A stretch of DNA of 64,000 bases from Clostridium brassicae (GCF_026738875.1 NZ_JAPQFJ010000003.1:62001-126000); one strand, 5' to 3'; positions 52,318-61,426 are shown, counted from the first letter of the stretch. The notes: generated from the letters alone by a model not told the origin. Translations and numbers: made by a program.

Positions 52318-52366
52318 CAAAAAACCACATTTACAAATAAGAATTTTATTGTAAATGTGGTTTTTT
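52318..52366 (+). terminator. terminator of the transporter gene, displaced by the repeat
   Basis: AAAAACCACATTTACAA and TTGTAAATGTGGTTTTT form a perfect stem followed by TATTTATG. Confidence 0.9.
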
Positions 52367-52416
52367 ATTTATGCAATTTCCTAAGTTATGTAGATAATTA
52401 AAAAAAGTACAAAGTA

Positions 52417-52444
52417 TTTGCAAAAATGAGAAAGCATTTGCAAA
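52417..52444 (+). promoter_or_regulatory. upstream activator sites (copy 2)
   Basis: TTTGCAAA at 52417-52424 and 52437-52444, same spacing as copy 1 and the same flanks (AGTATTTGCAAAAATGAGAA). Confidence 0.65.
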
Positions 52445-52585
52445 GATGCAAAAAGCAAGCAAAATCACCATATAACTCAGACAATTTTATGCTTTATCAT
52501 TATAAAAATCAATTATTTTTGATTATTTTCAAAAGTAAGAACAAATAAAACCTTGAAAGTGCTGGTATTACTATATCCACAATTA

Positions 52586-52602
52586 TGGTATGGATTTTGC
52601 TT
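52586..52602 (+). promoter_or_regulatory. sigma-54 promoter of the cysteine desulfidase gene
   Basis: TGGTATGGATTTTGCTT with GG-N10-GC spacing, identical to 50762-50778; start codon 37 bp downstream. Confidence 0.8.
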
Positions 52603-52638
52603 AAATATTACTATATAACTATTTAGGAGGGAAAAATT

Positions 52639-53967
52639 ATGGAAAATAAAAATTGGGAAAAATATATTAAATTAATAAATAAAGAGGTAATACCTGCTAT
52701 AGGCTGTACAGAGCCTATAGCTGTTGCTTATGCTGCAGCTAAGGCAAGAAAGACATTAAATAAAAAACCAGAAATAATAGATGTTTTTGTAAGTGGTAAC
52801 ATGCTAAAAAATGGAATGGGAGTAGGGGTACCTGGAACAGGAATGGTAGGATTAGACATTGCAGCGGCAACAGGAGCATTAGGTGGTACTGCTGATGCTG
52901 TATTAGAAGTTTTAAAAAGTATAACTCAAAAAGACGTTATTGAAGGCAAAAGAATGATGAAAGAAGGTAGAGTAAACGTTAAAGTTAAAGAAAATGTTGC
53001 TGACCTTTATATAGAAGTTATTTGTAGGAATGGTAACGATAATGCTAGAGTAATTATTGAAGATACTCATATAAATATTGTTTTAGTAGAATTAAACAAT
53101 AAAGTTTTATTTAAAAAAGATAATGAGAAAAGTAGTGTAAAAAAAGTTGCTTTGGAGGAAAATGATGATGAGGTATATTTATCAGTTGACAGCATTTATG
53201 ATTTTGCTGTAAATGCACCTTTAGAAGATATAAAATTTATACGTGAAAAAGATAAATTAAATGAAGAAATATCTAAAGAAGGATTAAGTAATGATTATGG
53301 TCTTAAAGTTGGAAAAACTATTGACAAATATATAGATAAAGGATTATTAGCAGACGATATCATAATTTCAGCAATAAAAAGAACAAGTGGTGGTGCTGAT
53401 GCAAGAATGGCAGGATGTATGATGTCTGTTATGAGTAATTCAGGAAGTGGAAACCAAGGTATAACAGCATCTATGCCTGTAATAGCGGTTGGAGAAAAAT
53501 TAGGTGCTAGTGAAGAAAAAATCACAAGAGCTTTAGCATTAAGTAATTTAATGGCAATTCATATTCATAATTACTTAAGTAGATTAGCAGCATTGTGTGG
53601 AGTAGTTGTAGCAGGTACAGCAGCTTCATGTGGGATAACATATCTTTTAGATGGAAATATTGACGCTATAAAAAGAGCTATAAATAATATGTTAGGAAAT
53701 ATTACTGGGCTTGTATGTGATGGAGCAAAGACTAGCTGTGCATTAAAAGTTTCAACAGCTGTAAATGCAGCAGTTATTTCTGCTATGTTAGCTATTGAAA
53801 ATATTGGTATATCAGAAAAAGAAGGTATAATTGATAAAAATGTAGAAAATACAATCAGAAATGTAGGAAATATAGGTTCTTATGGAATGAAACAAACAGA
53901 TAAAATGATGTTAGATATAATGGTTGCTAAACAAAAGGGAGAACAAAATATTGAGGAAACTGCATAA
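52639..53967 (+). CDS. cyuA: L-cysteine desulfidase (CyuA/UPF0597 family)
   Basis: 442 residues of the UPF0597/YhaM family, related to Fe-S L-serine dehydratases. Fe-S ligand candidates are Cys23 (AIGCTEP), CDGAKTSC near 358-365, and others in RMAGCMM; GVGVPGTGMVGLDIAAA and TSGGADARMAG are family blocks. Degrades cysteine to pyruvate, ammonia and sulfide. Its C. difficile counterpart (CdsB) is sigma-54/CdsR-dependent, as predicted here. GGAGGG ribosome site, sigma-54 promoter 37 bp upstream. Confidence 0.88.
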   Translation: MENKNWEKYIKLINKEVIPAIGCTEPIAVAYAAAKARKTLNKKPEIIDVFVSGNMLKNGMGVGVPGTGMVGLDIAAATGALGGTADAVLEVLKSITQKDVIEGKRMMKEGRVNVKVKENVADLYIEVICRNGNDNARVIIEDTHINIVLVELNNKVLFKKDNEKSSVKKVALEENDDEVYLSVDSIYDFAVNAPLEDIKFIREKDKLNEEISKEGLSNDYGLKVGKTIDKYIDKGLLADDIIISAIKRTSGGADARMAGCMMSVMSNSGSGNQGITASMPVIAVGEKLGASEEKITRALALSNLMAIHIHNYLSRLAALCGVVVAGTAASCGITYLLDGNIDAIKRAINNMLGNITGLVCDGAKTSCALKVSTAVNAAVISAMLAIENIGISEKEGIIDKNVENTIRNVGNIGSYGMKQTDKMMLDIMVAKQKGEQNIEETA

Positions 53968-54036
53968 TTAAAAACTAAAAACTGAAATGTAAGTTTATAG
54001 ATTATATAATTCAATTATTTATACAGCACTTAAATC

Positions 54037-54078
54037 AACAGCTTATTTCTGATAACTTTTAAACAGAAATAAGCTGTT
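54037..54078 (+). terminator. terminator after the desulfidase gene
   Basis: AACAGCTTATTTCTG / CAGAAATAAGCTGTT perfect stem, 12-nt loop. Confidence 0.85.
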
Positions 54079-54227
54079 AATAATATTATAATCTTGAAAA
54101 TACTGAAATAGAGAAATCAAAGCCTAAAGTAAAATAAAAAATGATGGTAAATTGTTTTAGTAGGTGGCAATATATGATATAAAAAATTTAGTGAAAAATC
54201 TATATTTCAAATATAGGAGGAAATACT

Positions 54228-54827
54228 ATGAGAAGTCTTTTATTAATTGGTGACAGCATTTCTTTAGGATATACTCCTTATCTAAAAAAAGAGCTTGAAC
54301 CAAAATACAATTTGTGTAGGGGTGGGGATGTAGCAAAATCTCTTTTAAACCTAGAAGCTGCTGAATATTCAAACTGCGGAGATAGTGTCAAAGTTATTAA
54401 TATCTTAAAAAATGAAATTGATAATGGTAATTATTATGATGCTTTACTTATTAATTGTGGTTTGCATGATATAAGAAGAACCCGTGAAATGTATCTAATA
54501 CAAATACAAGTTCCAATAGACTCTTATAAAGAAAATCTAATTGAAATATTAAAATTATCAAAAATGATTTCAAATAAAGTAATATGGATCACAACAACTC
54601 CAGTAATAGATTCTATACATAATAATAGAGAGGTTGGATATTTAAGATATAATTCTGATGTAATTCAATACAATGAAGTAGCTAAAGATGTATTTAAAAA
54701 AGAAATTTTAATAGACTTATATGATTATATTGATAAATGCAATTTATATAAATACTGCGATCATGTTCATTTTATTGATGAAGTTTATAAGCTGCAAGCT
54801 AAATTTATCTCTGAATTTTTACTTTGA
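54228..54827 (+). CDS. SGNH/GDSL-family hydrolase, cytoplasmic
   Basis: 199 residues: block I GDSISLGYT with Ser11, block II glycine in RGGDVAKS, block III NCGLHDI, and block V Asp-x-x-His as CDHVHFID (about 177-184). No signal peptide. Such enzymes deacylate carbohydrates or lipids; the substrate cannot be inferred. AGGAGG ribosome site. Confidence 0.85.
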   Translation: MRSLLLIGDSISLGYTPYLKKELEPKYNLCRGGDVAKSLLNLEAAEYSNCGDSVKVINILKNEIDNGNYYDALLINCGLHDIRRTREMYLIQIQVPIDSYKENLIEILKLSKMISNKVIWITTTPVIDSIHNNREVGYLRYNSDVIQYNEVAKDVFKKEILIDLYDYIDKCNLYKYCDHVHFIDEVYKLQAKFISEFLL

Positions 54828-55319
54828 TAATTATATTGAACATTTTATATTAATAATCAGCTAGTATAGAAAATGACTATATAGTTGTCATTTCGAGTAT
54901 AATATTGGGATATACTGTAACATCGAGTTTCTATAAAGATTAAAAAGATAGGTTTTATTTGTATCCGAGCAATTTGAATAAATTACAAACTGTATGGCTG
55001 CATGCAATTTCAACAATATTTGTATTAATATAATATAATTTATATAAAATTATATTTAACCAGGGGAAAAGTCTTATTCTATAAGGATTTACCACTGGGT
55101 TAGTTTTTTAGTTTACAGCTAAATACATTATTAATAAAACAATTGATAAGTTTTTAAAAGTATAAAAAGTCTTATCTTTATTAAAAATTAGTAAAATATG
55201 ATATAATTAGGGAAAATAAACATATATGAAGTCAATATAAAATTAAAATATAAACAATAGGGGGGGCTTTAATAGTATGTTTCTATACAACTTAATAGAA
55301 ATTATTATTAAATAAATTT
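54828..55319 (+). other. 492-bp gene-poor region with a strong terminator
   Basis: A hairpin at about 55059-55112 (AACCAGGGG..TCTTAT / ATAAGG..CCACTGGGTT, then TTTTTT) is too far from the preceding gene (232 bp) to be its simple terminator, so the stretch before it may be a small RNA. After it comes a GGGGGG site and a 12-codon frame (55276-55314), possibly a leader coupled to the next gene. Confidence 0.4.
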
Positions 55320-55802
55320 ATGTCAAAATATAGAATATATTTAATTGTTATAGTTTTTATTGATGCAGTTATTAGTCACTTAATATTAAGATATAAAACT
55401 CAAAAACTACTTTTAAATAAAAAAGCACGTTTAAAAGTGGCTTTATATAGTAAGAAACCTTTTATACTATTTATTATTATATTAATACTATATTTGTGGG
55501 TTCAAATATTTATAGAACAAAATATTTATTCAATTGAACATATATATTTTGTTTTATATTTGATAATATATTTTAATATATTAAGTTTAAATAATAAATT
55601 AATATTTATTGATAATGGATTTGTGTGGAATGGCAAACTTATATATTATGTTGATGTTTTAGGAATTAAAATAAAAAAGCACAAAAAAGATAAATTAATT
55701 TTAAGAATGGAATGTAATAATAAAATTAATATTAAAACATTAGTATCAGAAGAACAAAAAAAAGTTATTATGAATATACTTAATTTGTCTTACACTAAAT
55801 AA
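55320..55802 (+). CDS. membrane protein (160 aa), DUF5673-like tail
   Basis: Helices at about 6-22, 50-65 and 74-95, then a soluble part LIFIDNGFVWNGKLIYYVDV of the type seen in DUF5673 proteins, where a PH-like sheet follows the membrane segment. The ATG at 55320 lacks a clear ribosome site; a short upstream frame with GGGGGG ends 6 nt before it, so translation may be coupled. Function unknown. Confidence 0.55.
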   Translation: MSKYRIYLIVIVFIDAVISHLILRYKTQKLLLNKKARLKVALYSKKPFILFIIILILYLWVQIFIEQNIYSIEHIYFVLYLIIYFNILSLNNKLIFIDNGFVWNGKLIYYVDVLGIKIKKHKKDKLILRMECNNKINIKTLVSEEQKKVIMNILNLSYTK

Positions 55803-55879
55803 AAACGATTTTCTTCTGTAAATCATGTAAACCTGTGCTACAAAGAAGTTTCTCTTTTACAACTAGTAAACAATTATTT

Positions 55880-55905
55880 AAGCAATATCATTTATATTGC
55901 TTTCT
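55880..55905 (+). terminator. hairpin terminator
   Basis: AAGCAATAT-CATTT-ATATTGCTT followed by TCTATT. Nothing else is evident in 55803-56124. Confidence 0.65.
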
Positions 55906-56124
55906 ATTCACTTTTTACATAAGATTTTGTTTTAAAATAATGTAGACTTCTTTTAGTATTTCTAAAATTATGCTTTGAATTGTTTGATTTATTAATGAAT
56001 CAAATAATTTTACAACCAGCTCAATTTATTTAATGTATTTTTAGAATTATTATAATCTATAATTTGTTGAAATATAAGAATAGTGGATATTTATATTCTG
56101 CCACTAAATGGATGGAGTGAGCAT

Positions 56125-56379
56125 ATGTATTATAATAAAAGAATCATAATGGTTCATTTATTGATTTTATTTTTAATGATACTATGTGGAATTGTTATGA
56201 TTTCAATTGATATCTCATATAATGTATTTATATCTATAATGATAGCTTTTATGGGATTACAACAGTTGGTAAGAGTTTATAATTTTAAAAAATCAAGTAA
56301 AAAATATAATTTATTAATATCGTTAATTTTTAGTATGATTTTATTTATATTATCTATATTATTCATTTTTCTTAAATAA
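56125..56379 (+). CDS. small membrane protein (84 aa)
   Basis: ATG 56125 with GGATGGAGTGAG upstream; the frame is open from 56083 without a ribosome site. Three helices (about 8-28, 31-47, 62-83), basic loop. No family recognised; it is one of several similar small hydrophobic genes at 55.3-57.6 kb. Confidence 0.5.
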   Translation: MYYNKRIIMVHLLILFLMILCGIVMISIDISYNVFISIMIAFMGLQQLVRVYNFKKSSKKYNLLISLIFSMILFILSILFIFLK

Positions 56380-56482
56380 TATAGATAATACAATCAAAAG
56401 CTAGAAAGCAACTGCAAGTTTGCAGATATATTTATATAAAAATAGATAACTATTTATAAATTTCACAAGGTATTTTGAATGT

Positions 56483-56519
56483 AAAAAGAGTGCATTCATT
56501 TACAAATTAGCACTCTTTT
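56483..56519 (+). terminator. bidirectional terminator between convergent small genes
   Basis: AAAAGAGTGC / GCACTCTTTT with a 17-nt loop that contains the stop codon of the minus-strand gene. Confidence 0.8.
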
Positions 56520-56766
56520 CATCCTTTACAACTAAATAAATAATAAAAATACCAACTAAAATTACTATTCCTATTAATATGTTTGATAATGTTTTACTAA
56601 TACTATTTGATAATGGTGTCTGAAAAAAGATTTGGATTAGTATAGGTATTATTATTAATAGCATATAAAATTTTTTATCTTTAAAATAATCAATAATAAA
56701 AAACACTCCTAATAATACAAGTAATACTATGCTGATAATGTTGTTCAACTTTATTTCTCCTTTCAT
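56500..56766 (-). CDS. small membrane protein (82-88 aa)
   Basis: Three hydrophobic helices (about 10-26, 33-49, 60-80) and a charged tail KDEKSANL. The first ATG (56766) has no upstream ribosome site. AAAGGAG inside the first codons points instead to TTG at 56748, giving 82 residues. Function unknown. Confidence 0.5.
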   Translation of the reverse strand: MKGEIKLNNIISIVLLVLLGVFFIIDYFKDKKFYMLLIIIPILIQIFFQTPLSNSISKTLSNILIGIVILVGIFIIYLVVKDEKSANL

Positions 56767-56967
56767 GTAAATATAATTCTATTTATTCCACACTAATTGT
56801 AACATCAATTTAAATGTAATATATATAAATTAATATAAATTTTATAATTTAAAAAATTGTATAACTCTATACAAAGTTCCACTGCTTAAAGAATTTCCTC
56901 AATTAACTAAACATAGACTTTTTATTCTATAGTATTAATTAGTAGATAAAAAACTTTTATTAAATTT

Positions 56968-57021
56968 AGACTACGTTTTAATAGATTGTTGATTTCGTAT
57001 AATTGTAAAACAATTCTAAGT
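56968..57021 (+). repeat. dispersed repeat shared with 46743-46790
   Basis: TTTTAATAGATTGTTGATTT, CGTATAATTGTAAAACAATT and CTAAGTTT in order, about 90% identical to the segment after fumB. It carries the ATTGTT / AACAAT hairpin. Lies directly before the ribosome site of 57040. The rest of 56767-57039 shows nothing. Confidence 0.55.
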
Positions 57022-57039
57022 TTAAAGGGGGATTAATCC

Positions 57040-57390
57040 ATGAAACCTTCACTTTACCATAAATTATCTAGATATGAAAAGCATGTAAGGTTAAAAACAA
57101 TTTGGCCATTATATGTTTTAGGTGTAATACTTGCTTATTGGAAGCTAGATTTTTGGTTAGCTTCAGTTATAACAGCTATTTTAATTATCTTAACATTTAT
57201 GGAAATATATTTTTTAAAGAAAAACTATGAAAAATATCTAATGTTAGAAACAGTTTGGCCAGTATATATTTTAGGTATAATAATGGTTATTGGAAAAGTA
57301 GATTTTACCATAACTTCAATCATAATAGCTATTTCAATTATCTTAACCCTTATACGAATACATTTTTTAAAGAAAAAATTTGCTAAGTGA
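57040..57390 (+). CDS. membrane protein made of two repeated two-helix units (116 aa)
   Basis: Residues about 11-63 and 63-115 are homologous to each other: YEKHVRLKTIWPLYVLGVI against YEKYLMLETVWPVYILGII, then KLDF against KVDF, and IYFLKKN against IHFLKKK. Each half has two helices, giving a pseudo-symmetric four-helix protein. This is an internal gene duplication. Function unknown. Ribosome site AAGGGGG. Confidence 0.6.
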   Translation: MKPSLYHKLSRYEKHVRLKTIWPLYVLGVILAYWKLDFWLASVITAILIILTFMEIYFLKKNYEKYLMLETVWPVYILGIIMVIGKVDFTITSIIIAISIILTLIRIHFLKKKFAK

Positions 57391-57417
57391 AATATGGGGG
57401 AATTAAGGAGGGTAATT

Positions 57418-57618
57418 ATGAATAACAAAGTAATTTATTTAATGTTGGGAATTATAATATTTTTATCAGTAGATTTTATATCTATAAATTTTGGATTATG
57501 GATTGGTGCTGGTCCGTGTGAGGCTGGTATTGTGACTTCGGCAATTTCAATATTATGTTCAATAATTGTAATCTGTACATGCATAATTGTAGATGAAATT
57601 AGAAAATTTAATAAGTAA
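57418..57618 (+). CDS. small two-helix membrane protein (66 aa)
   Basis: ATG 57418 follows AAGGAGGGT; the frame opens earlier at 57394 but that region contains the ribosome site. Helices at about 5-30 and 37-56, with GAGPCEAG between. 27 nt after the previous gene, so probably co-transcribed. The 57619-57883 stretch downstream is AT-rich without supported features. Confidence 0.55.
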   Translation: MNNKVIYLMLGIIIFLSVDFISINFGLWIGAGPCEAGIVTSAISILCSIIVICTCIIVDEIRKFNK

Positions 57619-57883
57619 TTTAATAAGTAATTTAACAGTATAGAAGTAAATTTTCCTAAAACGCTTTTCCTAAAGAAACTGTGGTTTTATTTTTTAAATA
57701 AAAACATATTATTAAATATATTATATCAGCCGTTTTATTATTAAGAATTAATTTATAAAGTAAAGATAAAAAATAAGAAATGTTAATAGATTAATAAGAT
57801 CATAATCAAAAATGAATGGAAATTTTCAATAGAATTGTATTCAGAAAAATATGTGTATGTAATTTTTTTATATTTGTAATAAA

Positions 57884-57912
57884 TTGACTTTGGAGTAAGA
57901 AAATATTATAAT
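57884..57912 (+). promoter_or_regulatory. sigma-A promoter of the lipase-like gene
   Basis: TTGACT (57884-57889), 17 bp, TATAAT (57907-57912); start codon about 97 bp downstream. Confidence 0.75.
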
Positions 57913-58008
57913 ATACTCAGAAAAGAGTGGAAAGGTTTACAAAATATGAGTATTGTTTAGAATAGCGATCTTTTCCTATATAAAGAATATACTTTAAGGA
58001 GGGTTATT

Positions 58009-58941
58009 ATGGCACTTCAAGAAAAGAGTTTCCAATCATTTAATCAAAAGGATATAGTACAAGCTTGGATTTATACACCGATTCGTAAACCGCGTGGGAT
58101 TGTTCAGCTTGTACATGGTTTTGGAGAACATTCACGTCGATATTTCCATATGATATTGAAGTTAAATGAAGCAGGTTTTGTAGTTGCAGCAGATGATCAT
58201 GTAGGACATGGAAAGACAGCATATGATTCAGGCAATTGGAGTGATTGGGGGGATAAAGGTTATATGACAATGGCAGAGGATGAACATACTCTTCGTAAGA
58301 TTGTGCAGGAAGAATATCCTGATTTACCTTATTTTATGTATGGACATAGTATGGGATCTATGATTGCCAGATGCTATGCAGCTACTTGTGGAGAAGGAAT
58401 TGACGGATTGATTTTATGCGGAACATCTGGTGTATTTCCAAATGCAAGTTCACTTATATCTATTTTGAAAAAATTGATAGATGAAGGTAAGGGAGAGAAA
58501 ATAGATCCTACTTATATAGAAAAACTTTTTAGTTGTATGACAGATCGCTGTGAAAATCCTATCACGGGAAATGATTGGATTTGTGGTGACCCTGATGTGG
58601 TAGCAGACCATGCAAATGATCCATTCAATAACTTTGCAGCACCGCCTAATATACGTTCACTATATTATTTTGTTATGATGATGGATACTATTGTTGGAAC
58701 AAAGTGGGCAGAAAAAGTGCCAGCATCAATTCCTGTTTACAACATCGCAGGAGATCAGGATCCAGTTGGTCAGTATGGGGAAGGTGTTTATGCTGTATCT
58801 AATTGGCTTATAGAAACAGGACATAAGGTTAAAACAAAAGTTTATCCAGGAAAACGTCATGAAATACATAACTATCGAGATATTAGAGATGAAGTTGAGG
58901 ATGGAATGATAGAGTTTATAAATGACGTTCTTTATAAATAA
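58009..58941 (+). CDS. alpha/beta hydrolase, monoacylglycerol-lipase/lysophospholipase type
   Basis: 310 residues. HGFGEHSRRY (about 37-46) forms the oxyanion loop, nucleophile serine in YGHSMGSMI (about 112-120), Asp in AGDQDPVG (about 248-255) and His in PGKRHEIHN (about 279-287): a complete Ser-Asp-His triad of the MGL family. No signal peptide, so it acts on cytosolic or membrane acylglycerols or lysophospholipids. Base composition is less AT-rich than its neighbours, which may mean acquisition. AAGGAGGG ribosome site. Confidence 0.92.
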   Translation: MALQEKSFQSFNQKDIVQAWIYTPIRKPRGIVQLVHGFGEHSRRYFHMILKLNEAGFVVAADDHVGHGKTAYDSGNWSDWGDKGYMTMAEDEHTLRKIVQEEYPDLPYFMYGHSMGSMIARCYAATCGEGIDGLILCGTSGVFPNASSLISILKKLIDEGKGEKIDPTYIEKLFSCMTDRCENPITGNDWICGDPDVVADHANDPFNNFAAPPNIRSLYYFVMMMDTIVGTKWAEKVPASIPVYNIAGDQDPVGQYGEGVYAVSNWLIETGHKVKTKVYPGKRHEIHNYRDIRDEVEDGMIEFINDVLYK

Positions 58942-58973
58942 TAAAATTAATAAGTTCTGTAAAAAATAGCTAT

Positions 58974-59016
58974 AGCGATATGGAAGCTGTAATCTAGTTT
59001 CTATATCGCTTTTTTA
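58974..59016 (+). terminator. terminator after the hydrolase gene
   Basis: AGCGATATGGAA... pairs with ...TTTCTATATCGCT, then TTTTTT. Confidence 0.88.
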
Positions 59017-59301
59017 TGGAGAAAACATATGTGATAATGGTTGTAATTTTTTATTAGTTTTAATATAGTTTATTGTAAAATTTTATAGGAAATATGTTAA
59101 GTGTTTAATTTGAAATACATTGGTTATATAATAATAAAAATGTAAATTTCAATATTAAAAATTATGGTATAATATAGAAACATAATATACAAATAAAATA
59201 TAATTTAATATAAAGTTGGAAAAAGATGTGTCGTATTACAAAGTTGTATAATATGCGAAATAGAGATTATTTATATTTTTAAGCAAAAGGAGATAGTGTA
59301 T

Positions 59302-59790
59302 ATGGATATTAGAATTAGAAGAGTATCTATAAAAGACTTAGATGCAGTAACAGGAGTGGAAGCAATATGTTTTCCAGAGGCAGAGGCTGCTACAAAGGAA
59401 TCATTTGAACAACGAATTAAGACATTTCCAGAAAGTTTTTTCGTAGCAGAAATTGATGGAAAAATAATTGGGTTTATCAATGGATGTATAATTAATGAAA
59501 CTGCTATCTATGACGAACTATATAATGATACTACACTACATATTCCAGATGGAGCTTACCAGACTATTTTTGGAATTGATGTGATACCAGAGTATCGTAA
59601 TCAAGGAATTGCTGCAAAATTAATGAATCATATGATAGAAGTATCAAAATTAGAGGGGCGCAAAGGTGTTATTCTAACGTGTAAAGAGAAACTTATCCAT
59701 TATTATGCAAAGTTTGGGTATGTAAATAAAGGGATATCTAAATCAGTACACGGTGGTTCTACATGGTATGATATGATTTTAGTGTTTTAA
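59302..59790 (+). CDS. GNAT-family acetyltransferase (aralkylamine-type)
   Basis: 162 residues from ATG 59302 (AAAGGAG; a GTG 6 nt earlier is less likely). The opening IRRVSIKDLDAVTGVEAICFPEAEAA and the acetyl-CoA motif FGIDVIPEYRNQGIAAKLM (about 93-111), then YYAKFGYVNKG, match arylalkylamine N-acetyltransferase-like GNATs. Substrate unknown. The upstream region (59160-59215, TATGGTATAATATAGAAA and following) is related to those of two further cargo genes at 60879 and 62100. Confidence 0.88.
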   Translation: MDIRIRRVSIKDLDAVTGVEAICFPEAEAATKESFEQRIKTFPESFFVAEIDGKIIGFINGCIINETAIYDELYNDTTLHIPDGAYQTIFGIDVIPEYRNQGIAAKLMNHMIEVSKLEGRKGVILTCKEKLIHYYAKFGYVNKGISKSVHGGSTWYDMILVF

Positions 59791-59998
59791 TTGTATATTT
59801 ATTTAAAAATAAATTGGAAGATCATATATACATGATTTTACTAAACAATAAGATTTCGCAATGAATCTTAGCTTTATTCTTACATAACGGCATAAAATCT
59901 AATGTTCAAGGAAGTAGATAAGATACAATAAAATAATATTGTGAAACATTAATTTTAAACCGGGAAGATTTTAATTAGGTTTGTTGGGGAGGTTTATT

Positions 59999-60334
59999 AT
60001 GGCAAAATTTGAGCAATCAATAACAGGGGAATTCGAAGATGTGCTTAGGCATTTAGAAAATGACATTAGTAATAGTGGAGTGAGCATGAATTTAGAGGAC
60101 GAAAGTAATTATAGTTACGGAGATACTAAAATTGTAGTTCGAGTATATGACAAATATTTTATGCGAAACGGAAATAGAGCTAGTTTAAGTTTGACCATAG
60201 TTGGTCATGGGATGGATATTTTTATTTCAGCAATTGGCGCTGGTGGGGGGCAAGGAGTTATTTTTAACTTCAGTCTTGGTGCTGAATATGATATGGTAGA
60301 CATAGTAAAAGAAAGCATAAAACGAATAAAGTAA
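59999..60334 (+). CDS. DUF6054-family protein (111 aa)
   Basis: ATG 59999 with GGGGAGG upstream. The protein has MAKFEQSITGEFEDVLRHLE at the start, KIVVRVYDKY, and a glycine-rich SAIGAGGGQGVIF end segment, the pattern of DUF6054, a small cytosolic family in Firmicutes without known function. Upstream gap 59791-59998 contains a hairpin (TAAGATT-N8-AATCTTA, 59848-59869). Confidence 0.75.
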   Translation: MAKFEQSITGEFEDVLRHLENDISNSGVSMNLEDESNYSYGDTKIVVRVYDKYFMRNGNRASLSLTIVGHGMDIFISAIGAGGGQGVIFNFSLGAEYDMVDIVKESIKRIK

Positions 60335-60413
60335 AATTTATGTAATTCTTACTTGTACAGAAGACGTAAGTTGCAATTTCTAAATAAGTTTTGCCACAAT
60401 AGAAAATCATTAT

Positions 60414-60541
60414 GTACTAAACAAAGATAAGCTTTATAATTAAAATGTATGAGTAAAATCACATTTATAATTTGAATTAGATATAATAAAAGCACTACTG
60501 AAATTATTAGATTTTAATAACTTTCACAGTGCTTATTTTTA
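60414..60541 (+). repeat. partial copy of the terminal-region repeat, with terminator
   Basis: GTACTAAACAAAGATAAGCT... through an AGCAC..TGAAA / TTTCA..GTGCT hairpin and TTATTTTT. The same order of blocks (ACTAAACAAAGA, TTTATAA, AAAATCACAT, GATATAA, AAAGCAC hairpin) occurs at 61427-61556 and 63209-63334. In this copy the integrase part is missing. Confidence 0.65.
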
Positions 60542-60544
60542 GTT

Positions 60545-60655
60545 AAAAATTTTGGAAAATTAGAGATTGATATTTTTATTTTAGAAACTGTTTTATAAAT
60601 TATAGTTTAGTATATTTTTATTTATTTTAATTGGGTTTATTTTTGGGGAGTACAT
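60545..60655 (+). repeat. repeat shared with 63882-63994
   Basis: From TTTTGGAAAATTAGAGATTG to TTATTTTTGGGGAGTACATT, more than 90% identical by eye to the last 110 bp of the window. It contains a stretch TATTTTTATTTTAGAAACTG found in both. Confidence 0.65.
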
Positions 60656-60878
60656 TAGGAAAACATAAAAAGTCACCTAACAAATAAGAAGACCTAACTT
60701 AAAATAAATGAAATTTGATATTGGGATTTATGGTATAATATAGAAATCAAATATACAAATAAAATGTAATTTAATACACAGTTTAAATAAAGTGCGTAGC
60801 AAAGAGAATGAAGGGAGTTATTAAAGATCGTAAGATATGACGAATTAAAGATTATTAAGTTACCTTGGGGGTGTTAAT

Positions 60879-61313
60879 TTGAAGATTATTATTAGAGAAT
60901 GCGCAACGCAGGACTATAAAGACATAGTTTTGCTGAATAAAAATCAAATGGGTTATGAATATCCTGCTGAAGATACAAGAAAACAATTAGAACAATTACT
61001 AAATGATAGTAACCATAAAATATACGTAGCTGTAGTTGCTGATAAAGTAGTAGGATATGTTCATGCAAACAATTATGATTTGCTATATGCACCACATTTG
61101 AAAAATATTATGGGGATTGCAGTTTCATCTGATTATAAAAGAAATGGAATTGGAAAAATGCTTTTGAATGAAGTTGAGAAATGGGCACGTGATACAGGTG
61201 CTTATGGCATTCGACTGGCTTCAGGAGCAACAAGAACTGGAGCACATGTATTTTATATGAATTGTGGATATATTGGAAACAAAGAACAGAGAAAGTTCAA
61301 AAAAATGTTTTGA
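60879..61313 (+). CDS. GNAT-family acetyltransferase
   Basis: 144 residues from TTG 60879 (GGGGG upstream). MKIIIRECATQDYKDIVLL opening, acetyl-CoA motif MGIAVSSDYKRNGIGKMLL (about 78-96), and ASGATRTGAHVFYMNCGYI at the end, as in aminoglycoside-6'-acetyltransferase-like GNATs. Substrate unknown. Upstream 60721-60800 resembles the promoter regions of 59302 and 62100. Flanked on both sides by the terminal-region repeats. Confidence 0.88.
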   Translation: MKIIIRECATQDYKDIVLLNKNQMGYEYPAEDTRKQLEQLLNDSNHKIYVAVVADKVVGYVHANNYDLLYAPHLKNIMGIAVSSDYKRNGIGKMLLNEVEKWARDTGAYGIRLASGATRTGAHVFYMNCGYIGNKEQRKFKKMF

Positions 61314-61426
61314 AATGTTCTTTTTATTAGCATAAATTTTATTCTTATATAATCACATCCTTCTTAAATTACAGGGTAAAAGGTTAAGAATTAAGAAAGT
61401 AGTTAAGGCGTATTAGCAAATTGTTG

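Noticed and set aside
58009-58941. Secreted lipase
   Set aside because: The catalytic triad is present but there is no signal peptide or membrane anchor.
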